From Siphonodentalium dalli (lineage: Eukaryota > Mollusca > Scaphopoda > Gadilida > Siphonodentaliidae): DNA of 64,000 bases. The DNA lies in NCBI GenBank assembly GCA_032622095.1, contig CP136063.1, forward strand, positions 68,923,980 to 68,987,979, given 5' to 3'. Both the position numbers and the translations under genes were made by a program. Positions 1 through 9,745 of the stretch are shown in pieces. Within the stretch, counting starts at the first letter, position 1, and each line of letters begins with the position of its first letter. The notes beneath the pieces were generated by a model. The model was not told where the DNA came from and ran no database searches. It was given only the letters and a program-made list of their open reading frames with translations.

Positions 1-2476
1 ATAAGGCATTTTAATAATCCATGTTTCCACATTCACATTTTTCAGTGCAATTGTTTTCAATAGAACCACGCGCTCGACTGTTTGGCCGGACATGATTTGT
101 ATGCACCAGGATCTTTCGAAAATGTTTTGAAGTTTCTAGAAATATGTTCGCACCTCACTGTCTCTGCGAAAAAAAAGCGATTCCGCACGCATCTTTTATA
201 CTTAATCTCAACTCATTTCCTCGAGTTTCAAGTTACATAAAATAGGCTTCTAATGGGCAGTACTATTGTCCACGTTTGTTTTCATGCAGTATATATATAT
301 ATTTATAATAATAAAACGCGAAGTTGGCAGATGGAATGGTTTAGCCAGTCCGTGTAATGCGAGTCTCAGCTGTCTGGACATCGACGCAATCATGTTTGGT
401 GTTTTGCGCGCCCATGTAGCTCGTAACGTCCTTATGTGCGTCGTGACGTCATGGCGTCTTGATCGGTTTCCAGAAAGAAATCATTCAATATTGTTCATTT
501 ATGAACGATTTATTACCAAAATAAAACCAGATAACGATGCAAATTAAGTATATATGTGGATCTAAATTACAACTGATGCAACCATTTCATATGCAATCAT
601 AGCGTGTGCATTATGCAACATATGCAACATATGCAACTGATGCAACTGATGCAACATATGCAACCATAGCGTGTGCATTATTTACAGTATGTACTTCCGG
701 TATGACGTAACATGTTCGCGGAAGGACATATAGATAAACAGATAAACAGAGATCCGGACCGAAAACATTACTTGCGTCCAGCATGGACTGGCGCAAGTAA
801 TGAACAATTGCATGCACTGAAGTATAAAGTACACAATGAAACAATTCAACTATTACAAACCCCAGTCTTATATGTGTATACGTTCAGTGCTGTGAGAACC
901 ATGTGTTGTCACTACACCCTTGTTAGTGAAAGCACGCTGTTCACGCTTGTCATCCTTTCATTTTCAGATATTATGGGAACAGCTGCCTAATTCAATACAT
1001 GTAAATATAGCAGCAGATCAAATAGTCTTATTTGGAATCTCGCATTAAATTTCACGCTCATTTTCATAAAACATTATATATATTGTTGTAAATTCCACTA
1101 CCCTAATAAACTTAATGTCAGAGCTTTCATCAGTAATTCAAAAGAATATTATACAATTTACCAACATGCTGAAAATAAAAATAAGTATGCAGATCGATGG
1201 GATATACTGAAACCTGCACTGCACCCATAATGACATATGTGGATACGACAAAACAGAGAACTCACGGCGGGCCACCAATGGCACAATCTCTGCTGACTAA
1301 GATTTCTTTCATCGGCACCCACATTCGAATCGCGACACGACACCATTATAAGATGTATCACTGTTTCTTCCTTGAAATATGTAACAAACTATACACACAA
1401 TCGATAGTATTTACCAGATAGACTAACACGATCCTGAAAACTGTAGATATATCAATTACGCTAGTGGCACCGCATTCATACATGATATCAGAACCGACAA
1501 TAATCATACAAAATTAACCAAATAATACATCAAGAACTATAAGTTTAATAATGTTATTTTACTTCCAGAAATACCAACACCCCAAACATTGCCAAGTGGG
1601 TTCTGCAAGGGTGATGTTTAAAATCGTGGCACATTTCAAAGGACGAATAAACATATATACAAAAAAATCTTGTTCAAGCCATTCCACAAAAGAAACATGC
1701 ATGGAATTGGACGACGATGACATAAACGACCTTCACCTCGGCAATAAACCATAATTTTGAAATAGGAGCGCATCAAACACACGACACGACCATGTGAAAT
1801 ATTCTGGGAAAACATCAGAATGGTGTAAGTTAAGATATATATAGAGAGACGTGTAATAAACAATAAACCGATAGTGTGTTGCTTGTCGGTAGTTTATGGC
1901 ACTCTTGCGATCGCGGAAGGATACGACTCGAGTTTTTGGGCCGTTCGTGCTACCACTATGCAATCGCAAGTACCTGGGTAAAGGGACTCCAGTTGAGTTG
2001 TTTCAACTGGTATTTAATTATTTTCAGATGTTGGTTGCAATTTTCCAACGTGCCACCCGATATGGTTGGACATTTTAAGCTGTCATTCCAATAAAAAAAA
2101 ATGATTGAAGAAAGCAAAATATTCTACTTTCGGTCTACAAAAACATGTCAGACTGACTACAAACATGTATTGCAATGTCTGTCAGAACAAATTCAACATA
2201 CTTGCTGTCAGAAATGTCCAACTAATGTCTTATCAGGCATGCATTTGCGAACTTTTGAATTTGTTTTGCCAATGTTGGGTGGGATACCCGCCTAACCCAC
2301 CCACAATGTCGCCACGTGTCTGGACTTGTGTTATAAATTTACTACCAAAACATTCGTGTGTGGTTCTACGTGTAGGTGCGCCTTTACTGCCTTACAATTC
2401 AGCCCCACAATTTGACAAAAAGTCAGCTGGGAAGTAGGAAAATGTGTTCTCGATGTAGAAGCAACAAATTGCATAA
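1..2476. other. No gene recognised
   Basis: AT-rich sequence with only short open frames that overlap on both strands and show no recognisable domain. The continuation of the TRPM gene (the rest of its N-terminal domain) would be expected downstream on the minus strand, but no frame with the expected hydrophobic VVLEGG-like segment was seen, so the next exon probably lies outside the window. The 9-bp repeat at 613-666 is listed separately. Confidence 0.5.
613..666. repeat. 9-bp tandem repeat (ATGCAACAT type)
   Basis: Six units of ATGCAACAT or ATGCAACTG in a row. The array is bracketed by two direct copies of ATAGCGTGTGCATT (about 599-612 and 667-680), so the array expanded inside a short duplicated segment. 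Confidence 0.8.
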
Positions 2477-2588
2477 TAAATACTAGTTGGCAACATAACT
2501 AAATAAAATATAAGAACATTTCATCATACTTCATACTAAATACTAGTTGGCAATTTAACTAAATAAAATGTAAGAACATTTCATCATA
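2477..2588. repeat. 60-bp tandem duplication
   Basis: Two copies in direct tandem with period exactly 60, both starting TAAATACTAGTTGGCAA and ending AACATTTCATCATA. They differ at only a few positions, so the duplication is recent. Confidence 0.85.
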
Positions 2589-2832
2589 GTTTTGTAGTGA
2601 AATTTCTAAAAAATAATGTGCGTCAAGCATGCACATTCAAACTGTTGGAAATTGTGATAAAGATTGGGGTGAGACACCCCACAGCGTCTGTCGAAATTTG
2701 ATTTTTCTATTCCGGACATGCATGATAATGCAAAATTGGATCGTAACTGATTATTGTCTGAATTATATTTTATTTATGTCTACTTGTAATTACAATACGT
2801 TCCAATATTCGGAACAAACCCCCTGGACAGTT

Positions 2833-2911
2833 CTAATTTGTATATAGTGTATACACGTTTTCTCATGTACCATGTATACTGGCTGAGAATAAAGCATTAC
2901 TTACTTACTTA
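2833..2911 (+). mobile_element. Possible LINE 3' end with CTTA-type tail
   Basis: A polyadenylation-like AATAAA at about 2888 is followed at once by a short ATTACTTACTTACTTAC run. A short simple-repeat tail directly after AATAAA is the usual 3' end of CR1/L2-type LINEs. No coding part is preserved upstream, so this would be a heavily 5'-truncated copy. It could instead be an ordinary microsatellite. Confidence 0.35.
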
Positions 2912-2951
2912 CACTCATGTCGCCAAGTCCCTGTGTGTTGTGTGTACTCAC

Positions 2952-3144
2952 CTGCTCCTTTACCGCCTTTCATCGACATTTTTGATATCGACTGCTCCAG
3001 AGCAGCCCTGAACTTTATATCGGCACCAAACGTCTTCTCAGTGCCGTCGTCAACGAGCAGAAAGTGTGTGTGGTTTGGATCTAACGACGCCAGACCCGAA
3101 TCAAGTTTCCCAAGTTTATAATGTGCCAGGAAATCGCCGTTCTT
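2952..3144 (-). CDS. TRPM-type cation channel, internal exon (N-terminal SLOG/LSDAT domain)
   Basis: The minus-strand frame encodes KNGDFLAHYKL, then LDPNHTHFLLVDDGTEKTFG and a helix-like FRAALEQSISKM segment. The HTHF-LLVDDGT pattern followed by FRxxLExxIS is characteristic of the cytoplasmic N-terminal homology region of TRPM channels (TRPM2-like), a SLOG nucleotide-binding fold. The exon starts after an acceptor ending CTTTCACAG and ends at a donor GCAG|GTGAGT. It begins in phase 0 and ends after one base of a codon. An alternative, longer exon using an acceptor near 3220 would add residues that do not look TRPM-like. It follows the exon at 7433-7596 on the same strand in a matching phase. 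The intron between them contains a PIF/Harbinger element. The specific paralogue cannot be named from this fragment. Confidence 0.85.
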
Positions 3145-3540
3145 CTGTGAAAGTAAATGGTGATGCAAATTGTCAACGGCAAGTTCACACGCTGCCTCAA
3201 TACAAGATAGCCCCTGGTGCCTGAACAATTATCAGGCGCAGTCTATTTAAACCAACGTGGATCATTCGAGCTTCCAAATTTTGTCTACGAAATTTGGAAG
3301 GATGCATAGCGTAGGTTGAAAATACACGAACTATTGATATACCGGCCTCATATGATGAAAACACTTAGGGTACGTTCATACGCTGGCAATATTGCACTGC
3401 AAACTGCAAAAATGCCAGCTGCAAAATTGCCAAAACAGATTAATTTCTGCCCGCTGTCAACAAATCAGCGTTAGTAGTGATCAATGCACGACAGCCGTTT
3501 TGCGTGATTGATGAGCTGTTTGCAATATATTAGAACACAA

Positions 3541-3812
3541 TGCGTGTTGGTATTCTTAGGCCAGTCAAAATAATGTCACTTGACATGTTGGAATGTGATA
3601 TCGCCACGGCCAGCTCTCTCGCTGGGATGCTGCTCATATATGAGTACAATAAACGTCACCTAGACAGGAGATGGTGGGTACGTACTTGGCTCAACGACGA
3701 TAACCGACGAATTCAAATCTTCCCGGGTATCATCCCAAACTCCAAACTTGTCATTCCAATAATTTTAGTCACAAACTCGTTGGTCTTCATGTTAAGCAAA
3801 ACAATAAGTTAA
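3541..3812 (+). pseudogene. PIF/Harbinger transposase N-terminal fragment
   Basis: The frame reads RVGILRPVKIM near its start and then HLDRRWWVRTWL. The RRWWVR-W motif is a hallmark of the N-terminal part of Harbinger (HARBI1-like) transposases, just before the helix-turn-helix region. A second copy in the other PIF element (minus strand, 44870-45119) has CWVRTW at the same place. The frame ends after about 90 codons without the DDE catalytic core, and the LINE inserted at 4026 separates it from the rest of the element. It is best called a decayed first exon of the transposase gene. Confidence 0.6.
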
Positions 3813-4025
3813 GAAAAACGGGGGGGGGGGGTGATGCTGATGTTAAACAAAACAAAGAAATCAAATAAATAGTAGCACAAGTTAATCAAAAGCACACAAT
3901 ATATTGTTATTCAAATGGCATGAATAATTATATAGGCCCATATATGCTTTACCAATGCCAAAGACTAACATCCCATTACCCCTACTGTTAGACCCCGCAC
4001 CCACCACCACGACACAAGCAGTCAC

Positions 4026-4854
4026 GTTAGTACGGCCATGTCTGGAATATGCCAGTATTGTATGGGCAAACTGTACCGCCACTGATTCAGATAGATTAGA
4101 ACGCATTCAACTAGAAGCAGCTCGTATAGTCACTGGACTGACTAGATCTGTTGGTAATGAAAGATTATTGGAAGAAATCGGTTGGGAAAAACTGAAAACG
4201 CGACGTGACAAAGCCAAGCTATTTCTTTTCCCACAAAATGATTAACGTGCCACAATATCTAAAGAATATCGTCCCTCCCCGAGTATTTGAAGCCTCGGAC
4301 AAAGAAACCCGAAATGCAAATGAATTCCGTTTACCGAAACATAACAGTGAGTCTCATCGCAAATCATTTGTCCTATAGCAACGGCAATAAACTGGAACGC
4401 ACTTGATCCTAACTTGCAAAATACAGAAGATCCACATGGATTTAAGCAATTGATAAACTCAAATATAACCCCGAAAAAACCTTGGTTCTCGTTCTGTTAC
4501 ACGCGAAGTGCCCTGATTCAATATTCACGACTAAGAGCTAAATGCAGTGATTTAAATGCCCACAAACTGGAAAACCATATATCCGACACAAACCTCTGTA
4601 TGTGTGGTCAGATCGAGGATTGCGAACACTTCATATTCCAATGCCCACATTATATATTAGCTCGTGAAATACTTTTAGAGAATATACCTGATTTTGTTAA
4701 CACTACAACAAACTTATTCCTAAATGGAGATGTCACCTTAAAGGCACGTGCGGCCTTAATTGTCGAAAATATTCATATTTGTTCCAAATACCGTAAACAG
4801 AAAAACATTAAAACGCATACAGTTCCGTTCATATATACCATGACCATCGCGTAA
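4026..4854 (+). pseudogene. LINE reverse transcriptase C-terminal region, frameshifted
   Basis: The first frame (to about 4245) encodes VRPCLEYASIVW followed by LERIQLEAARIVTGLTRS. This is the conserved segment after the RT fingers/palm in jockey/CR1-like LINEs. Reading then shifts frame (HKMINVPQYLKNIVPPRV, with stops) and resumes at 4414-4854 with SRLRAKCSDLNAHKL and a zinc-knuckle-like C-x-CG-(x7)-C-EHF-x3-C segment typical of the LINE ORF2 C-terminus. At least two frame breaks and a stop make it non-functional. The RT active-site region lies upstream of the 5' truncation and is absent. Confidence 0.8.
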
Positions 4855-5437
4855 ACACCATGTTATCACAAATACCTACTATATTTTATCCTAAGCAAGA
4901 GCCTGATTGTGTTACAGAATACAGCACAATGCTACTGGCTAATAACACACAAATGGCATAAACGCTCTTTATTAGTTCCATATTAGGTATTCACCAACAA
5001 AGAACGCTCTTTATGTTTACCATCATAATATAAACAAACACCAGAAAAGTAACTTGTTATGCCTTTGTTTACATAGCAATGGTCAAACATATGACCATAA
5101 CATACTGTTTATGCGATATTTCTTAGTTGTATACGGACAAAGTATATCTACATTTTGATGTTCTTTCTGTTTGTGGTGGTTTTTGACGGGTGGAGATATT
5201 TTCACAGGATACCCACCGCCAAGGCCAACCGTGTCTTTAAATGAACACATAAATCTGCAAATTTTTGATGAGTTCCAGAAGTACATCCTCAGAACAAGAC
5301 GTTTCTCTTAAGTTTTCCCTGTGATCTCGACTCCGGTACATTGCACTATGCGTTGGTTACACTGGTGACGTATCTTTAAAATCATTTAAACCATTAATAA
5401 GCATTATTCCTCTTTCTACTCTTCATCTTCCTACCTT

Positions 5438-5471
5438 CTCTTTCTTTCTCTCTCGCTCTTTCTGTCGCGCG

Positions 5472-5519
<48 letters not shown>
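5438..5519. repeat. CT-rich microsatellite
   Basis: A pyrimidine tract with a long (CT)n run at about 5485-5516, interrupted upstream by CG-containing variants. It sits in the untranslated part of the nested LINE. Confidence 0.85.
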
Positions 5520-5520
<1 letters not shown>

Positions 5521-5647
5521 TCGCTATTCCTCTCCTCCGCCACAGTTCCTTACACCACATCATATACTCTTCACACCTCTTAACGTCACACCTACCTATC
5601 ATACAATTTCAATACATTATAACGAACATATAATCAATCAGCCACTA

Positions 5648-5772
5648 AATACCCAATCAAATAGCAACGACCAGATACAAGATATTGGTCCCATGCTGTC
5701 TGAATGAGATATTCATGAGATAGCATGGAACAATATCTTGTATACATATTACCATTTTAAGAATATTGGGTA
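5648..5772. repeat. Foldback sequence
   Basis: Inner arms ATACAAGATATTG (5675-5687) and CAATATCTTGTAT (5731-5743) pair, as do CCATGCT and AGCATGG inside them. An outer pair ATACCCAAT/ATTGGGTAT encloses the whole. The hairpin lies in the nested LINE's 3' region. Confidence 0.7.
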
Positions 5773-6544
5773 TCATCTTTCTAAGTGAGCGGAACGACAA
5801 AAAAAAGCTTATAGCTTACTGTCGTCTCCGTTTCCAATCGATATAAACTGCCTGCAAATCTCCGATAACATACACCAACAATTTTATGTCAACTGTACTA
5901 TTAATTTGTTATGTTTATGTAGCTGTGTGTATTGTCTTTGTGTTGGAATAAATTATGTTTAAACAAAAAAAAGCAGTCACTTTTAAACCACTACAATTAC
6001 ATCGATATCGCAATCTGGGTAGATGGGGTTGGCACGTATTCGAACTCCAGCTTGATCTGAATTGAGTGATATATCAATGTGCCATCACTGAAGTAAGCAC
6101 ATTTGAAGCAATGCATGGATACTCATAGTGAGTCCTGCCACCACCTCCCCTATAGCTCCTACATATATGATTCGGGAAGCATCACTTTTGGTACTCTTTT
6201 TATCACGCCATATCACCATATTCTCATATAACGGAGATCTGTACACATGTATAATTAAGTGTGTGTGAGAATCACAGATAACACACCCCGATCCCATTCA
6301 ATCGTATCAAGGACGGTACAGACACAATCAATTATTGTTAGTGGCCTTGTGTTGTGGCCACCGGCAGAGAGGTATACGCCGTTATCATATATCACCGTTG
6401 ATTGTTGACGACCAGCCACGATCCAGCACGAGCTAGTCGGTAGCTGGCAAAAATGCCAGCTAACAAAACAAAACAAAACAACCTTTGCGGCTGGCATTTT
6501 TGCAGTTTGCAGTGCAATATTGCCAGCGTATGAACGTACCCTTA

Positions 6545-7107
6545 CCATGGTCACAGCCATTTCATAGCTCTTTTTAATTTTTTACACATAAGTGAAAGAA
6601 TCGCTCTAACATGTTACCATATCACGAATAGACTAACATTAAACAACATGTATGTTCTATGAGGCCCACGGGGCTTAGCAATATAATATAATCGGAAGGG
6701 GTGTAACCAGAGGCAATTAGCTACTACTAAATGTGGTTGTTTAATAAATATTCCTTTCTTTTTGGAATTATTGTATTCACTAAATAACGAAGATATTCAG
6801 AAATAAAAATAACATTTTGTTAAATTCGTCGTACCGGAGGAGAGGTTTTAAGAGCGGTCAAAATATCCAGCAACAGGTCAGTCACATAGTGAATTCCACT
6901 ATTGTAGTGGTAGATATATAACCATTAACATTTTGTGAATTTGATAAAAGAAGGATAATCATAAATCATATTTTACACGAATTATTTAAAATCAGTGTCG
7001 CACCAATTTGGTAGCATACATACCGGGTAGTTTGTCCAGGAGAATGATTAATAGCGATGGCGCACGATAAGCAACTCAATTAGCGTTCAATTGGTTCAAA
7101 TGTTGTT
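6545..7107. other. No feature recognised (intronic)
   Basis: AT-rich DNA between the PIF element and a MITE fragment, presumably TRPM intron on the minus strand. Only very short open frames occur. Confidence 0.4.
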
Positions 7108-7345
7108 ACCATTTTTTCTTACATTCTTTAACAATTTTTATAATTTTTATCATTACAATTTTTTATAATTTTTTCAGTTTTATTACATTTTGTTTGTAAT
7201 TATAAAAAATAATATAAAATGTGTTGGGCCAATGATGCATCTCTTATATATGCGAGGCGACCTATATAAGAAAATACATTGGCACAGGGTTTTCGCAAAA
7301 AAATCAGGAAGCTCCCGTCACGAAAGGACTAAAAGTCGCCGTGTC
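7108..7345 (-). mobile_element. Degraded piggyBac-like double-hairpin MITE
   Basis: Contains the linker TTTCTTACATTCTTTAAC in inverted orientation relative to the intact copy at 8285-8676. It also has one hairpin (GGCCAATG...CTTATATATGCGAGGCGACC, with its arm near 7262-7292) and the flank CAGGGTTTTCGC. A decayed terminal inverted repeat, CGTCACGAAAGG, lies near 7318. One hairpin and the left end are lost, so this is a remnant. Confidence 0.6.
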
Positions 7346-7432
7346 TACATGCACGTGCGTCTACAATTCAGTGCACCATGTTTTCGTGTTCTTGGTGTAA
7401 ATACAAATAACTCATGGGACTGTTATATCCAC

Positions 7433-7596
7433 CTCGTGGTTTACCATCGATTCTCTGTTGCCAATGCAGCCCCACGTGGCGATTCCTATGGCAACGACGT
7501 CTTCGTCAATGTCCGATGTCAGCCTGTTTTCTCTGACGGCTTTACCAACATGTTTCATAACTCCTGCATGCGTTCCCCCTGTTATGATCCACCCGC
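7433..7596 (-). CDS. TRPM-type cation channel, internal exon (ITGGTH segment of the SLOG domain)
   Basis: The minus-strand frame encodes GWIITGGTHAGVMKHVG, then AVRENRL, VVAIGIATWGCIGNRES and MVNHE. The WIITGGTHxGVMKxVGxAVR motif and GIATWG are diagnostic of the TRPM N-terminal homology region; in this family they precede the HTHFLLVDDGT block, which is in the exon at 2952-3144. The acceptor is TCTCATTCCCAG|GCGGG. The likely donor is CACGAG|GTGGAT; a second in-phase donor, CGATG|GTAAAC, would shorten the exon by 12 bases. Both donors leave phase 0, which fits the phase-0 start of the next exon. The exon starts in phase 1, and no upstream partner exon was identified. The minus-strand order matches the protein order. 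Confidence 0.88.
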
Positions 7597-7722
7597 CTGG
7601 GAATGAGATTAATGGTGTTATCAGTGTCCATGCGGATGAGAGACTAGATAGCCAACATATCCTCGCGCAAATACGCACATAAACGATATATAATGTGAAA
7701 TAGGTACATAATGAGAGTATTT

Positions 7723-7962
7723 GGTTCTGAAATAAGCAGATAATGGAGACATAGAACACATGTTAACGAGCGTGCACCTGAAAAGTCGTGGGTTGGCTTA
7801 TTTTGTCATTTTCCGTAAATAATCTGCTTAGAATCGCCACATTATGAGTCGGTAATGTGACTAAATACCTGTAATATTCAGCATATTATCTACTTAAATG
7901 GAAGCGATTCTAAGCAGATTATCTACCTAAAATAAGTTCTGTATAAGCAGATAATGTGCGGG
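7723..7962. repeat. Foldback cluster with AATCTGCTTAGAATCGC arms
   Basis: Inverted arms AATCTGCTTAGAATCGC (7821-7837) and its complement (7903-7919) form a roughly 100-bp hairpin. The sub-motif AAGCAGATAATG recurs at about 7734 and 7948, so a small repeated family is involved. No coding capacity is seen. Confidence 0.6.
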
Positions 7963-8280
7963 TTTCGGGAGGACATGCTGAAATACCTGATTTACATGTA
8001 ATGTTAATGTTCGGATCACATGTCCGCGCTGATGACATAATACCACTACCCGCACGTGCTCTATGTTAGAAATTAAAATAAGATCGGTACCAACTGTTTC
8101 AGACAAAATGGGCTGCAGGGCAAATATTGTTGTTTATATGTTATTCTTCCTAACACAATTGGTCATGGATTGTTCTAGACATTGAAGCAGTATCTTATCT
8201 TATAGAATATGCGGTGATTTAGATTGCCCTGTTTGATAAAAGTACACTAATTAGTGGGTCATTGAAATGTAATTCGACGG

Positions 8281-8680
8281 TTAACCCTTTACCCAACAGA
8301 AGGGCCCTGTGCCAATGCATTCTCTTATATATGCGAGTCGACCATAGGTCGCCTCGCATATATAAGAGAACGCATTGGCTTAATGCATTAAACATTCTAA
8401 AATTGTTAAAGAATGTAAGAAAAAATGGTAAAAAGTGTCAAAAAAAGTTTTTTTTTAGGCCAATGCATTCTCTTATATATGCGAGGCGACCTATGGTCGA
8501 CTCGCATATATAAGAGAATGCATTGGCACAGGGCATAACTGTAACTATCACAATGTGGTCAAGGAGCCGGTTCCAATGATATCCATATTTGTATGGTTCT
8601 ATTGAGACAGACCGAAGATATTTTAGGCTGTTGAAGCTTTATTTGGCCGGTTTTGGCCGGTTTGTTGGGTAAAGGGTTAA
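8281..8680 (+). mobile_element. piggyBac-like MITE built from two hairpins
   Basis: TTAA flanks the element on both sides (8281-8284 and 8677-8680). The terminal inverted repeats are CCCTTTACCCAACA and its complement. A TTAA duplication with CCCT-type ends is the hallmark of the piggyBac superfamily. Inside the 392-bp body are two long near-perfect hairpins (8309-8377 and 8459-8527). Both use arms starting GCCAATGCATTCTCTTATAT, and they are separated by an AT-rich linker. No transposase is present. Related copies are at 19953-20261, 30450-30560 and 7108-7345. Confidence 0.85.
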
Positions 8681-9564
8681 GACATGACAAAAAAGTTTAC
8701 ATAAAATATATCCAAATAAAACGAAATGAGCAGGGGACTAAGAATTGGGTCATGAGGGGATTTAAATCAATACATGTTTTATATTGACTTTATCTACGTA
8801 TACTATTTATCCATCGTGCAAAACTTGCCTTCGGTGGGGGGGGGGGGGGTCGTCTTTCGTTACTTCGATGACGCCTTACATGCGAAATAGCTCGCTCGTC
8901 GGTTTCTATTACAGTTATTTAAGCCGACCTTGTTCTGGATTATTTATAGATGTTTTAGATCAAAACTGTATATGCTTTTACGAATTGTGTATCAATAACA
9001 TTGATTGATCACACTGTCAAACCGGCAAGTGGTATGTCAGTGTAAACAGCGATCTATCAGCCTCATCACAAGTTGACCAATACTCTACTTCAAAATGTCA
9101 CAAATTAGAGGTATATATAGCCGGTGGATGGGGTCGTCTGGCGATGTCCAATTCGATTCCCGGCAATCTGGCTTATGTCTAAAGCAGAAGAATAATTTTC
9201 GCCTCTGAGGGCCCGACTCACGAATCTCACTCCCCGACGGGAGATTTCTCGTTCCCGCTTTTCGCCTAAAGAGTGGGAAACCTCGGACGCGTTTCCCGCG
9301 AGGGCGGAGTGTAAAAACTCGTAGGGGGGGGGGGTGCCTAAAATTGCCCATATCCGTATATATCTGAGCGTAACTTTTGGAATGTTTGTTAAAATCCCGG
9401 CAGTGGAATCTTTCAGCAACACATGCGCATTAAAATCTCTGCCGAAAATTCGTTGAAATATCACACAAAATGGCACAGCGGACCCTCTAGCTTCGTCCCT
9501 GCGAACATTTTCCATCCCTGGTATCTAAACAATTATCAGGCGCAGCCTAGCGATCAATATTTAC
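8681..9564. other. No gene recognised; G-runs
   Basis: Contains G homopolymers near 8837-8849 and 9325-9334 and no supported gene. The short string AACAATTATCAGGCGCAG at 9528-9545 is shared with 3224-3241, next to the TRPM exon. Confidence 0.4.
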
Positions 9565-9745
9565 GTGTACTCTGCACGGCCTTCATCAAGCCGCGATGGA
9601 AGGTTGTTCTCAGTCTGTGTTTCATGTCGAAATTCATTGCCCCTCCCGTTACGCTGATTAGTAGGTTGGGTCTGTGCAGTCTCCATTTCTTCATCAGTAA
9701 GTTCATCGTCTGGTCTGACTTTGTGTTGACGTCCAGACGACAGTA
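9565..9745 (-). CDS. Candidate exon, hydrophilic peptide, unknown gene
   Basis: The minus-strand open frame has an acceptor TCTAATTTCAG and a donor TACAC|GTAAAT at the expected ends. It encodes SGRQHKVRPDDELTDEEMET and then a polar stretch rich in Q, N, E and R. The composition (acidic DDELTDEEME) looks protein-like, and there is no simple repeat. It ends after two bases of a codon, which does not match the phase-1 start of the TRPM exon at 7596, so it is not the directly preceding TRPM exon in frame. It could belong to another gene or be a chance frame. Confidence 0.3.

Larger units (their letters stand above)
4016..5980 (+). mobile_element. 5'-truncated LINE nested in the PIF element, with 10-bp target duplication
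   Basis: The direct repeat AAGCAGTCAC occurs at 4016-4025 and 5971-5980. Between them is a LINE fragment (4026-5970) that begins abruptly inside the reverse transcriptase frame and ends with AATAAA and an A-rich tail (5948-5970). This is the signature of target-primed reverse transcription with 5' truncation. The insertion must be younger than the arrival of the PIF element. Its long 3' untranslated part contains a CT microsatellite and a hairpin. Confidence 0.85.
3365..6544 (+). mobile_element. PIF/Harbinger DNA transposon with TTA target duplication
   Basis: Terminal inverted repeats begin GGGTACGTTCATACGC at 3368 and end with the complement at 6541. They extend over about 50 bp, including a shared AACTGCAAAAATGCCAGC tract. 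The direct repeat TTA lies on both sides (3365-3367 and 6542-6544), the 3-bp TWA duplication typical of the PIF/Harbinger superfamily. The body is 3174 bp. It keeps a transposase N-terminal-like exon near the left end and a conserved non-transposase segment near the right end (6300-6440), both also found inverted in the copy at 43796-45306. A LINE fragment interrupts the middle, and no complete DDE transposase remains, so the copy is defective. Confidence 0.9.

Noticed and set aside
3145-3220. Longer version of the TRPM exon starting at the acceptor TTGTTCAG near 3221
   Set aside because: The added residues do not resemble TRPM proteins, and the acceptor at 3145 (CTTTCACAG) gives a direct phase-0 join to the preceding TRPM exon.
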